Assembly: GCF_000416985.1 (NCBI RefSeq)
Contig: NZ_ATDL01000003.1
Coordinates: 124,001 to 188,000 of the forward strand
Source: Sphingobacterium paucimobilis HER1398
GTDB lineage: Bacteria; Bacteroidota; Bacteroidia; Sphingobacteriales; Sphingobacteriaceae
Reading direction: 5' to 3'
DNA length: 64,000 bases
Shown here in pieces: positions 28,363-36,245 of the stretch. Within the stretch, counting starts at the first letter, position 1. Each line of letters begins with the position of its first letter. The translations under genes were made by a program, and so were the position numbers. The notes beneath the pieces were generated by a model. That model had not been told where the DNA came from, made no database searches, and saw nothing but the letters and a program-made list of their open reading frames with translations.

Positions 28363-29784
28363 ATGAACAAACGGGAATTTTTAAAAAGCAGTGCTATAGG
28401 CGCGTTAGGACTTCTCCTTTCGCCTTCTATCCTAAAAGCTTTCCCTACAGATCGTCGGTTACGAACTGCACATATCGGTGTTGGCGGCATGGGAAGAGCA
28501 GACTTGGATGCCATCTCCTCCCATCCAAATGTAGATATTTTTGCGTTATGCGATGTTGACGCCTTAAACCTTAATGAGGCACACAAACTACACCCCAATG
28601 CTCGTACATTTTCCGATTATCGAAAGATGTTGGCCGAGCTTGGCGACCAGATTGACGCCGTCATCGTATCGACACCCGACCACACCCATGCTCCAGCTTC
28701 CCTATTGGCCATGCAGATGAATAAACCTGTTTACTGCCAAAAGCCCTTAACGCATTACGTGTCTGAATCACGTGAAATGAAAAGAGTGGCAGCTGAAAAA
28801 AAATTGGTCACCCAGATGGGGATTCAGGTACACTCTTTTTACGACTACAAATTGGCAACGCTTTTGATTCAGTCGGGTATAATCGGAAAGGTACACACTG
28901 TACACGCCTGGTCTCCAAAAAACCATGGTTACGACGGGCCTCCGCCTCAAGGAGAAGATCCAATCCCAGAGACACTGGATTGGAATCTATGGGCAGGGAC
29001 CTCACCCAAAAGACCATATAAAAAAGGAGTGTATCATCCAGGACGTTGGAGACAATTGATGGATTACGGCTGTGGCACTTTGGGCGATATGGGCGTACAT
29101 ATTTTTGATACCCCATATAATGCGCTGCAACTCGACGTACCGCGCACGATCGTCAACGAGTGTCGACCTACGAATGGGTTTGGTTTTCCAGAGCACAATA
29201 AGGTGACCTACGAATTTCCAGGCACGGCATATACGACCGCATCGTTAAAATGGATCTGGTATGATGGCCCTGGCGCTCCGGCAATCAATGAAGACTTAAC
29301 GCTCCCCAATATGAAAGCTGTTAAAACAGAGGCAAAGAAACAGGACGAGCCAGGTGTACTGTCTTTAGACCCTAAGATAGCAGGCGACGGACAACTTCCC
29401 GAACAAGGGGCGATGTTTGTCGGTACCAAGGGACGCCTGTTGTTACCGCACTTCATGCAGCTACCTCGAAAAATAGTCGATGGCCAGTATGTCGATATCT
29501 CCCATGAAATAGACGCAATATCGGCCAAGCATAACCTGGGCAAGCCTGTTCGTGACTATGATAAGGAAGGTGCCAAGCACTACCATCAGTTTGTAGATGC
29601 TTGTTTGGGCAAAGCAGAATGTTCGGCTCCTTTTGATTACGCCTCCCGATTAACGGAGACCATTTTGTTAGGAACCATTGCTGGACGCTTCCCTGGAGAA
29701 ACCCTCCATTGGGACGCCAAAAAAGCTAAATTTAAGGAAGAAAAAGCAAACCAATATCTACAAGGCAACTATAGGTCCTTTTAA
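28363..29784 (+). CDS. Secreted Gfo/Idh/MocA family oxidoreductase
   Basis: A 473-residue NAD(P)-dependent sugar-type dehydrogenase. The N-terminus MNKREFLKSSAIGALG is a Tat-like signal with a KR pair in place of RR, so export to the periplasm is likely. The Rossmann motif is AHIGVGGMGRAD. The VIVSTPDHTHAPASL strand and the CQKPLTH catalytic-Lys loop (EKP variant) follow. The C-terminal part is the substrate domain with many Gly/Pro, as in the large Bacteroidota members annotated as oxidoreductases of glycoside or inositol breakdown. It is monocistronic. Confidence 0.92.
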   Translation: MNKREFLKSSAIGALGLLLSPSILKAFPTDRRLRTAHIGVGGMGRADLDAISSHPNVDIFALCDVDALNLNEAHKLHPNARTFSDYRKMLAELGDQIDAVIVSTPDHTHAPASLLAMQMNKPVYCQKPLTHYVSESREMKRVAAEKKLVTQMGIQVHSFYDYKLATLLIQSGIIGKVHTVHAWSPKNHGYDGPPPQGEDPIPETLDWNLWAGTSPKRPYKKGVYHPGRWRQLMDYGCGTLGDMGVHIFDTPYNALQLDVPRTIVNECRPTNGFGFPEHNKVTYEFPGTAYTTASLKWIWYDGPGAPAINEDLTLPNMKAVKTEAKKQDEPGVLSLDPKIAGDGQLPEQGAMFVGTKGRLLLPHFMQLPRKIVDGQYVDISHEIDAISAKHNLGKPVRDYDKEGAKHYHQFVDACLGKAECSAPFDYASRLTETILLGTIAGRFPGETLHWDAKKAKFKEEKANQYLQGNYRSF

Positions 29785-29807
29785 ACAAAAATTTGTTATT
29801 CATACAG

Positions 29808-29842
29808 AAAGGTTTCCATCATCAGGATGGGGGCCTTTTTTT
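29808..29842 (+). terminator. Intrinsic terminator after the Gfo/Idh/MocA gene
   Basis: AAAGG...CCATC and GATGG...CCTTT form a two-part stem (29808-29838) with a 5-nt loop, followed by a T-tract. Confidence 0.8.
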
Positions 29843-29891
29843 GTTACCCTTAGTCAAGCCATGGGTCTTTAAAGCAGCAAAATTTGCTTAT

Positions 29892-30314
29892 ATGACTTAT
29901 TTTCATTATATTACAAAATTCAGGCTAAATGATACGGACTGCCTGAACGGATTTCTTTCAATTTTCGAAGATATTCCAGGGGTAAACAGACACACCACCT
30001 TATCCCTTACATTCAAATTCACTAAGCATATGAGCAATAACATTTTAATACATTATCCAAAGGCAAGTTCGAGGCCTGTTAGTGTCAACTACAAAGTGTC
30101 GAACGAAGGTGACCTAAAAACGATTACCTGTGTTGTCCCTGATAAGGACAACACCCCATCATGGCTCGAACTACAGAAATTTGAGCTGGTAGCCATGAAA
30201 TTTGACAACGCTTACGATCTGGTATTCGAACAGCGCAAGTTTGACCGTAATCTAGATACCGTCTTATTCTTGGACAAAGTCTTCGAAAAGATTATGGATT
30301 TGAGGCAAGCATGA
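29892..30314 (+). CDS. Hypothetical protein upstream of mrp
   Basis: I choose the ATG at 29892 (MTYFHYITKFRLND), giving 140 residues. An upstream in-frame ATG at 29793 would start inside the terminator of the previous gene. No signal peptide or membrane segment. The sequence is mixed alpha/beta with conserved-looking pieces such as FEDIPGVNRHTT and NAYDLVFEQRKFDRN. I do not recognise a family. It precedes mrp by 48 bp on the same strand, so the two may be co-transcribed. Confidence 0.65.
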   Translation: MTYFHYITKFRLNDTDCLNGFLSIFEDIPGVNRHTTLSLTFKFTKHMSNNILIHYPKASSRPVSVNYKVSNEGDLKTITCVVPDKDNTPSWLELQKFELVAMKFDNAYDLVFEQRKFDRNLDTVLFLDKVFEKIMDLRQA

Positions 30315-30336
30315 CACGTTTGTCTGCCGCAATGTG

Positions 30337-30344
30337 TAGCTTTG
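30337..30344 (+). promoter_or_regulatory. TAnnTTTG element before mrp
   Basis: TAGCTTTG is an exact match to the Bacteroidota -7 consensus and lies 18 bp before the mrp ATG. The nearest upstream TTTG (30319-30322) is only 14 bp away, shorter than the usual spacing, so the -33 partner is uncertain. Confidence 0.4.
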
Positions 30345-30362
30345 TAATAGAATTACGAAGTT

Positions 30363-31421
30363 ATGATTACAAAAGAGCAGATATTACACGCACTGAGCCA
30401 TGTAGAAGACCCGGATTTGAAAAAAGATCTGGTAACACTCCACATGATTCAAAATATAGAGATATACCCGAACAAGTTAAAATTTGATGTGGTTCTGACC
30501 ACACCTGCCTGTCCGATGAAGGGGCATATCGAACACGCCTGCCGTAATGCGATTGCCCTATTTGTCGATAAGGATATCGAGGTTGACATCAACATGACCT
30601 CTAATGTCACCAGTGTAGACACATCCCAACTTAAAGGCATTAAAAACATCATCCTCGTCTCCTCTGGTAAAGGTGGCGTAGGCAAGTCGACCGTGTCCAG
30701 CAACCTGGCATTGGCATTAGCCCAATCAGGAGCCAAGACCGGTTTGTTGGATGCTGACATTTACGGTCCGTCCCTCCCAATCATGTTCGGCCTTGAAGGA
30801 GCCAAACCGATGGCTACGCAGATGCCCGATGGTAAGACCAAAATCGAACCCGTTGAAAAGTTTGGATTGAAACTTCTTTCCATTGGTTTTTTCACTGATC
30901 CGAATCAACCGATTCCATGGCGCGGACCGATGGCGACATCGGCTATCAAGCAGCTCTTCAATGATGCAGATTGGGGCGAATTGGATTATCTGATCGTGGA
31001 TATGCCACCGGGTACGGGCGACATACATATCACCGTATCGCAGACCTACCCTATTTCGGGTGCTGTCATCGTGACCACACCGCAACAGGTAGCACTTGCT
31101 GATGCAATCAAAGGAATAGCGATGTACCAGATGGAAGGTATCAATGTGCCTATCGTCGGTATCGTAGAAAACATGGCTTACTTTACGCCTGCCGAACTGC
31201 CCGACAACAAATACTATATCTTTGGTAAGGATGGAGGCAAGCGATTGGCAGAAGATAATAAAGTTCCATTCTTAGGCGAGATTCCATTGATCAAAGCTAT
31301 CAGTGATGCTGGAGACAACGGCTTTCCAGTAGTAATGGATGATAGTGAAAACGTCGCTCAAGCCTATAAAGATATAGCGGGCAGAGTCGCTCAAGAAGTC
31401 AGTATATTGGCAAATAGATAA
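30363..31421 (+). CDS. mrp: Mrp/ApbC family iron-sulphur cluster carrier ATPase
   Basis: A 352-residue P-loop ATPase that helps deliver Fe-S clusters in the cytoplasm. Residues about 3-85 form a MIP18/DUF59-like domain (LSHVEDPDLKKDLVTL and TTPACPMKGHIE). The deviant Walker A SGKGGVGKST is at 101-110, with DADIYGPSLP and VDMPPGTGD following. The usual C-terminal CxxC cluster-binding pair is absent: the segment reads ENMAYFTPAELPDNKYYIFG. This is a known look in Bacteroidota Mrp but means cluster binding must differ. It ends at a strong terminator. Confidence 0.93.
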   Translation: MITKEQILHALSHVEDPDLKKDLVTLHMIQNIEIYPNKLKFDVVLTTPACPMKGHIEHACRNAIALFVDKDIEVDINMTSNVTSVDTSQLKGIKNIILVSSGKGGVGKSTVSSNLALALAQSGAKTGLLDADIYGPSLPIMFGLEGAKPMATQMPDGKTKIEPVEKFGLKLLSIGFFTDPNQPIPWRGPMATSAIKQLFNDADWGELDYLIVDMPPGTGDIHITVSQTYPISGAVIVTTPQQVALADAIKGIAMYQMEGINVPIVGIVENMAYFTPAELPDNKYYIFGKDGGKRLAEDNKVPFLGEIPLIKAISDAGDNGFPVVMDDSENVAQAYKDIAGRVAQEVSILANR

Positions 31422-31458
31422 TATTTTACGAGCAGGCATGGCCTGCTCGTAAAATATT
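31420..31458. terminator. Bidirectional terminator with an 18-bp perfect stem
   Basis: AATATTTTACGAGCAGGC and GCCTGCTCGTAAAATATT pair perfectly around an ATG loop. It lies between convergent mrp and the FecR-type gene and overlaps the mrp stop. Confidence 0.88.
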
Positions 31459-31470
31459 ACTGTTAAAATG

Positions 31471-32754
31471 TTAAGGTTTCTTCGCCAGCCTTGTATCGGT
31501 ATCTTCCGGACAAAAGCTCAACAGCTCATTCCTTTTGACCATTTTGGTCCCATTTTGTCGTATTATTGCAAAAATTTCTTTCTCAGTAAGTCTGTGACAG
31601 ACCGATTCATTGACACGACGTTCATCAGGTATACAATGTATATTCTGAATCCGAAACCCGTACCAACGGCTCATTTCTACGACAAAATCACGCAGCGATG
31701 CATCCTCATACACACGTACCGCCTTACTCCATCGCTTTACTTTATCATAGTCTGCATTCGCCGTATAGAACAATGTATCCCGTATATTCCGGCTATCCCT
31801 ATCCGCAATACGCACTAAAAGGCCCTGCGCGCCGAGACAATCCAGCTTCACTCCCCTATCCTTATTATTCTCCTGCAATGTCGCTACACCTTTCAATATC
31901 GTAGCCTGGGTCATACCGTTTAGTGCCATCACCATCACTTCTCCCTCTTCCATGGTCACCTGCCCGTTATCTGTCACTAACCGCAACGGCCACACACCCC
32001 TCTTTTGTTCCATCGTTATCAGGGCTTCCCCCGACACCCTCACTGCGGTACGATTTTTCAGTTGTTGCAACGGGTAGTGCAGTGCCGATTGCGCGTTCAA
32101 CCTTACGTGGGCACCATTCGGCAATTGAACCACACACTGCTGTAGTGCCGCTGTAGAAATCACCAACTCACGGAGCTTATAATCCATCTCTACGGCAGCA
32201 TTTTCCTCCAGTACCAATAAGCCATCCGGCATCCTCCGAGCTACCAAAGGCCCTATAGCAACAGATTCGCCCGCTGTTAGTACACGCCTATTATCATCTC
32301 CCCACATCAGTGTAGATACCGACTCCGATAGGGGCAACTCGATATCCGTGCCGGCATCCCCGCAACTGCCCTCCACATATAGTTGGGGGGGCTTAGACTC
32401 TCGGCCCGCTAAAACAAACAATAGCGCGGCAACAAGGCAGGCCGATACACCAAACGCTATCCGCCCCAGCAGCTTACGTCTTTTATCTCTTTTCAGCGCT
32501 GTGACCATCTCCATACCAACCTGTATCGCTTCGGCTTTCTCGATAACCATATCCATATCGGGCCGCCAGTCGCCCAATTTACCTTTGGGCAATTGCCCAC
32601 CCAGCCCACGCAGTACCTCGATGACCATATTATCATAGGACTCCTCCGAATGATACGCTTTCTCCTGTTCCAGTAGCAGCGCTTCTTCTGGGCTGATCTG
32701 TCCCAACAGCTTCTTTCTTATTAATTCTTCGATATGCAGCTTATTATTTTTCAT
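31471..32754 (-). CDS. FecR-type anti-sigma factor
   Basis: A 427-residue inner-membrane regulator. The N-terminal cytoplasmic anti-sigma part is followed by a membrane helix at about 97-117 (IAFGVSACLVAALLFVLAG). A periplasmic FecR domain (VQLPNGAHVRLNAQSALHYP, VRVSGEALITM) comes next, and a C-terminal DUF4974/STN-like domain (DASLRDFVVEMSRWYGF) ends the protein. Such proteins hold an ECF sigma factor until a TonB-dependent transporter signals. It is longer and more divergent than the second FecR in this window. It follows its sigma gene by 34 bp. Confidence 0.88.
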   Translation of the reverse strand: MKNNKLHIEELIRKKLLGQISPEEALLLEQEKAYHSEESYDNMVIEVLRGLGGQLPKGKLGDWRPDMDMVIEKAEAIQVGMEMVTALKRDKRRKLLGRIAFGVSACLVAALLFVLAGRESKPPQLYVEGSCGDAGTDIELPLSESVSTLMWGDDNRRVLTAGESVAIGPLVARRMPDGLLVLEENAAVEMDYKLRELVISTAALQQCVVQLPNGAHVRLNAQSALHYPLQQLKNRTAVRVSGEALITMEQKRGVWPLRLVTDNGQVTMEEGEVMVMALNGMTQATILKGVATLQENNKDRGVKLDCLGAQGLLVRIADRDSRNIRDTLFYTANADYDKVKRWSKAVRVYEDASLRDFVVEMSRWYGFRIQNIHCIPDERRVNESVCHRLTEKEIFAIIRQNGTKMVKRNELLSFCPEDTDTRLAKKP

Positions 32755-32788
32755 TACGATCTATACTTTAATTTTTTGATGCTAACGA

Positions 32789-33325
32789 TTACCTGGAGCC
32801 ACCCCTCAGAAAGTTCACACATTTCTGCTTCACTTTACTCATCACATTCTTTACAGTTTGCGGCTTCAGGTTAAACCGTTCTTCCAGCTCCTCATTATCC
32901 AAACCTTCCAGTGCCGAAGCCCTTAAGATTTCACTTTCCCTCGGGGTCAGCAGTTCGCCTTTGGAGAAAATCTCGTCCATCAGCTCTTTCACAAGTAGAT
33001 CCAGATCGGCTTCCTCGCCACTACTGATCTGATACTGCTCTTCGATCAGATCACCAGCATGTTTTTGCTGTGCAATACGGATTTTACCGCCTATCCTTCG
33101 GGCTATCCCCATGATATACCCAAAGGGATCATTCGCGCTTGCCACCTCTTGATGTTTTTGATATATCACGATCAGCGTAAGCTGTATGACCTCCTGTACC
33201 AGATCCATATTATAAGGAAATTTGTGCACGACAAATGCTTTCAACTGGTTGCCAAACCTCTCTTCCAGAAGTCGCACCCCACGATGGGGATCATCGTATA
33301 GTATTTTAAAGATTTCATTGTCCAT
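32789..33325 (-). CDS. ECF-type RNA polymerase sigma-70 factor
   Basis: A 178-residue sigma factor of the Bacteroidota FecI-like kind. Region 2 is at about 25-85 (AFVVHKFPYNMDLVQEVIQ, DPFGYIMGIARR). Region 4 is at about 125-170 (LTPRESEILRASALEGLDNEELEERF, then LKPQTVKNVMSKVKQKC). It is paired with the adjacent anti-sigma gene. The likely targets are the transporter genes further along (TlpA-SusC-SusD), but that SusC lacks the N-terminal signalling domain normally needed for FecR contact, so the wiring is uncertain. Confidence 0.88.
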   Translation of the reverse strand: MDNEIFKILYDDPHRGVRLLEERFGNQLKAFVVHKFPYNMDLVQEVIQLTLIVIYQKHQEVASANDPFGYIMGIARRIGGKIRIAQQKHAGDLIEEQYQISSGEEADLDLLVKELMDEIFSKGELLTPRESEILRASALEGLDNEELEERFNLKPQTVKNVMSKVKQKCVNFLRGGSR

Positions 33326-33506
33326 ATCTTCGGTTTTATATCCATACTTCTATTTACTCTGCCTATTAAATGAAAATTATAGCACTGATAATCACTCAAC
33401 TAAAATAAAATCAAGAATACACATGGTATTTCTGCCTAAAAAAAGGCAGTAGTATATAGAGGACAATGACATTTATAATATGGTAATCCGAACTTAGATA
33501 AATTGC

Positions 33507-33542
33507 CTTTTATATGCAATATAATTGCGTAGCATATAAAAG
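33507..33542. repeat. 11-bp inverted repeat (hairpin)
   Basis: CTTTTATATGC (33507-33517) is exactly mirrored by GCATATAAAAG (33532-33542) around a 14-nt loop. No T-tract marks it as a terminator of a known gene. Possibly a regulatory site about 185 bp upstream of the sigma gene. Confidence 0.5.
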
Positions 33543-33700
33543 CAGTTTATCGATCTCTACTCAGCCATTGATAAACTTATTTATAGAGTAAATATAAAAC
33601 TAAAAAACAGAAAAACAAAACATAAAATATTTATTTACAAATAGTTACAAAACATTGTGACCTGATATTGGAATGGAATGACAGAGTTATCAAGTTAACC

Positions 33701-33718
33701 CCGATGAAAAATCGGGAC
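33701..33718. repeat. REP-like CCCGAT hairpin
   Basis: CCCGAT and ATCGGG pair around a short A-rich loop, followed by GACTTCG. A similar CCCGA/TCGGG hairpin followed by an AGCGGAACGC stretch occurs at 40353-40369, on the far side of the TlpA-SusC-SusD operon. These look like members of a dispersed palindromic repeat. Confidence 0.45.
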
Positions 33719-33908
33719 TTCGTTTCACTACGCAAGTGATGGAGTTAACATGCAGGGCAAGATAACTGGTTAACACATACGTTGAAGCGAAGTCCACACA
33801 TCATTGGGAATAACTAGATCATCAAATAACATGATCATTTGATAAAATCAAAAAGCTATACAGATACTTGATAACGGGTTCACAGGATAACTAGATAACA
33901 GAAGAAAA

Positions 33909-34226
33909 ATGAAAACAACAAACCATATCACCTTTTACAGCATCCGGATATTCCTGATGGTATTCTGGCTATACGTTGCGATGGACAAGCTGTGGGACTG
34001 GCCTTTACTTGTCAATCTATTGCTACTTGGGCTCTCCATACTGGGGTGGTATTTGACTGGACCAACTGCCCCCATGGTCGCGTACACAAGAAGCAAAAGA
34101 CAAGTAATATTATTCATCCAGTACCCCATCAGTATAATGGTACCGATGTACCGCCTCATTCTAGTGCGAACCAAAGTATTCAAGCGGCGATTTGCCCCTT
34201 TCCCGGCTAGTCCGGTATTAGAATAG
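33909..34226 (+). CDS. Small membrane protein, probably an internally deleted MauE/DoxX-like protein
   Basis: A 105-residue frame. Residues about 9-30 (FYSIRIFLMVFWLYVAMDKLWDW) look like the first membrane helix and loop of MauE/DoxX redox-associated proteins. They run straight into LLVNLLLLGLSILGWYLT, which resembles the last helix of the same family. The two or more middle helices seem to be missing; full members are about 140-160 residues. The remaining tail is basic and unrecognised. It sits in front of a DUF6520-like gene and opposite a TlpA-SusC-SusD operon, the usual company of MauE. It is either a degraded copy or a minimal form. Confidence 0.45.
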   Translation: MKTTNHITFYSIRIFLMVFWLYVAMDKLWDWPLLVNLLLLGLSILGWYLTGPTAPMVAYTRSKRQVILFIQYPISIMVPMYRLILVRTKVFKRRFAPFPASPVLE

Positions 34227-34388
34227 ATTATGATACGTAGCGGTATCTGCGTCAAACTTGCCAGCAAGAATACCCGAGGTATTAAACCAAGATCTATACA
34301 CCTCGTAAAAGCATAGTGATGGTCGACAGTAAAGAAATTAGAGTTTTTTGGAGGACGTTTTTTGCTATTATAAAAACGGCAACAAGAG

Positions 34389-34781
34389 ATGAAAACATTA
34401 AATTTCATCAAAAAATATGCGATGGCTATAATAGCCGGAATCGCAATCATCGGGTTTAGTTCGTTTAAACTATATCAAAAAGAAACGTTGACAAATGTGG
34501 TGTTTACGTATCAGCCACCAGGCTCTTTGGCAAATCCTTTTGACGATTCCAATGTCAAAAACACTAATTATTGGAAGCCGCTAGGGACGGAATGTCCTAC
34601 AGATCAGGATCAAGAAGTAGCCTGTTCCATTCGCGTGCCGATTGAAAATACAGAAGACGAAGCTGGCTTAGCTTTAGATCCGTCAAAAGTTTCAATCCAG
34701 ACCACATTCTTTGCTACGAATAACTATGGTGTAACTACCCATAGCAGTTATTCTAACCCGAGAAATAAACCTATGCCGTAA
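34389..34781 (+). CDS. Small secreted DUF6520-like protein
   Basis: A 130-residue protein with an N-terminal hydrophobic segment (YAMAIIAGIAIIGFSSF) after a short basic start, so it is probably exported. Two cysteines occur in LGTECPTDQDQEVACSIRVP, a pattern seen in short DUF6520-type proteins encoded beside MauE and TlpA genes in Sphingobacteriaceae. They may form a disulphide or be a redox substrate (inference). It ends in a terminator. Function unknown. Confidence 0.6.
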   Translation: MKTLNFIKKYAMAIIAGIAIIGFSSFKLYQKETLTNVVFTYQPPGSLANPFDDSNVKNTNYWKPLGTECPTDQDQEVACSIRVPIENTEDEAGLALDPSKVSIQTTFFATNNYGVTTHSSYSNPRNKPMP

Positions 34782-34803
34782 CGTAATTTAGGATAGGATA
34801 TAA

Positions 34804-34860
34804 AACCGTCCCTGAAATTTTCAAGCCATATTGGTAGAAATTTCAGGGCGGTTCTTTATG
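34804..34860. terminator. Bidirectional terminator between the DUF6520-like gene and susD
   Basis: AACCG(T)CCCTGAAATTT and AAATTTCAGGGCGGTT form a 16-bp stem with one bulged base and a loop of about 17 nt. T-rich tails flank both sides. Confidence 0.75.
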
Positions 34861-34880
34861 ATATTATAATAAATTGCATT

Positions 34881-36245
34881 TTACTTTATGTACTCCTCTA
34901 TATCTGTCGGCAATCCTAATATCAACTTATCACTTGTTGCTGTAACCTCTACCAATCTTCCTTGTATTTTTCTTTTAAGTTTTAAAGAACTATCCTCTAA
35001 CCCCTGCCGCTTTACATCGGATAATCGCAGCCCTCTGAATAATAGTTCCTTTCTACGCTCCAATAAAACAATTCGAATTGCTTCGAACCTCGAATCAGCC
35101 TTTAACTCTAAGAATACACGATCTTTATTCCATCTGTATTTCCTAAAGTTGTTTAGAAGCTTTATGGCAGATTTAAAATCTCCGATCCTGCACATAGATT
35201 CTATCTTAATCAGAAACATCTCAGCTGTCGTGAGTCCCGTAAATAGCCAGCTGGTAGACATGGAATAAGTTCCTTTAAACCTTTGATAGCTCTCACTTGA
35301 CCTGAAGAAAGCAGTTTTTCTTAGGTCATCCGTATGATAGCTATTATACAACGTTGTATCAACATAAGATCCAGTTGTAGGCACGTGCAATCTAAAGTTC
35401 AGCGCCATATCAGCATAATAAATTGTTTCCTTATTAAATCTTTCAAAAGGCACAGCATCGTTGATTTTTATTCCATCTGCCGCATTATTATAGTCCATAA
35501 GATCACTATTAATGCGAAGTGCTAACTCTGCATAATACTGTGCATTGGAATAATCACTCATCGATAGGTAAGTCCTCGCTAATAAGGCATACACTGCCGC
35601 TTTAGAGGGTCTTGATTTCAGCTTCGGTACCTCCGGAAGATAATCAACTGCAGATTTAAGGTCTTCTAAAATACGTTCATAAACGGTAGCAACAGAACTA
35701 AGTCTGCTCTGCTTATTAAAATCCGAATCTTCACGAAGTACAATCGACAAACTACTATTGTCTCCGTTGGGATTAAACACAGCACCGTATGCCCATACTA
35801 ATCCTAGATAAGCGTTAGCTCTATAAAACAGTGATGATCCGTAAATATTTGACCACACTGCGCTATTAGTTTCGTTCTTTGATATCTTTTTCAAGATATC
35901 CAAACAAAAATTAGCATTGTAGACAATCGTATACGCACTACTCCAATCATTTTGAAATTTTGATTCTACGGGCAACCATTCGTATAGTGGTTTATGGTCT
36001 TCTAGCGTAGCAATATAGCGACTGTCGGTCAAAAAGTAATCATCAGCAGCAGCTTCCAAATAAGAAGGTGTGCGTCTTTCATTCATATCCTGAAAGCTGT
36101 CCAATAGTGCCTGCAAATCCTCTAGCTTATCTGGTACAGCAAGTTTATTGTTGCTTTTTAGATCAAGAAAATCAGAGCAGGCTGTCTGAAATAAGCAGAA
36201 AAAAATACTGCAAAAAATAAATTGTGTCTTCATGATGAATCGCAT
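34881..36245 (-). CDS. RagB/SusD-type outer-membrane lipoprotein (with TlpA and SusC)
   Basis: A 454-residue surface lipoprotein that caps its SusC partner and captures substrate. The signal peptide ends at FQTACSDFLDL, with Cys as the lipid anchor. The helical TPR-like core is visible (FYRANAYLGLVWAYG and later repeats), and the C-terminal ERRKELLFRGLRLSDVKRQG is the SusD hallmark. The SusC stop and the first ATG share a base (TAATG), so translation is coupled. A second ATG at 36233 gives an equally good signal peptide. The family is used for glycans but also peptides and other nutrients, so the substrate is open. Confidence 0.92.
   Translation of the reverse strand: MRFIMKTQFIFCSIFFCLFQTACSDFLDLKSNNKLAVPDKLEDLQALLDSFQDMNERRTPSYLEAAADDYFLTDSRYIATLEDHKPLYEWLPVESKFQNDWSSAYTIVYNANFCLDILKKISKNETNSAVWSNIYGSSLFYRANAYLGLVWAYGAVFNPNGDNSSLSIVLREDSDFNKQSRLSSVATVYERILEDLKSAVDYLPEVPKLKSRPSKAAVYALLARTYLSMSDYSNAQYYAELALRINSDLMDYNNAADGIKINDAVPFERFNKETIYYADMALNFRLHVPTTGSYVDTTLYNSYHTDDLRKTAFFRSSESYQRFKGTYSMSTSWLFTGLTTAEMFLIKIESMCRIGDFKSAIKLLNNFRKYRWNKDRVFLELKADSRFEAIRIVLLERRKELLFRGLRLSDVKRQGLEDSSLKLKRKIQGRLVEVTATSDKLILGLPTDIEEYIK

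Larger units (their letters stand above)
33326..33908. other. 583-bp intergenic region with repeated GTTAAC and GATAACT motifs
   Basis: No gene is visible. The right half is unusual. The palindrome GTTAAC occurs at 33694, 33744 and 33769, spaced 50 and 25 bp. GATAACT/GATAACG words recur at 33761, 33870 and 33886. ATCAAAT (33822-33828) is mirrored by ATTTGAT further right. It presumably holds the promoter of the sigma gene on the left and of the small membrane gene on the right. Confidence 0.5.

Noticed and set aside
29793..29891. Upstream ATG for the small gene before mrp
   Set aside because: It lies in the terminator of the preceding gene and encodes no conserved-looking sequence.
33935..34450. 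A 171-codon minus-strand frame opposite the MauE-like and DUF6520-like genes
   Set aside because: The plus strand gives proteins with membrane or signal features in family-typical context. The minus frame has no such support and looks like antisense of an AT-rich gene.
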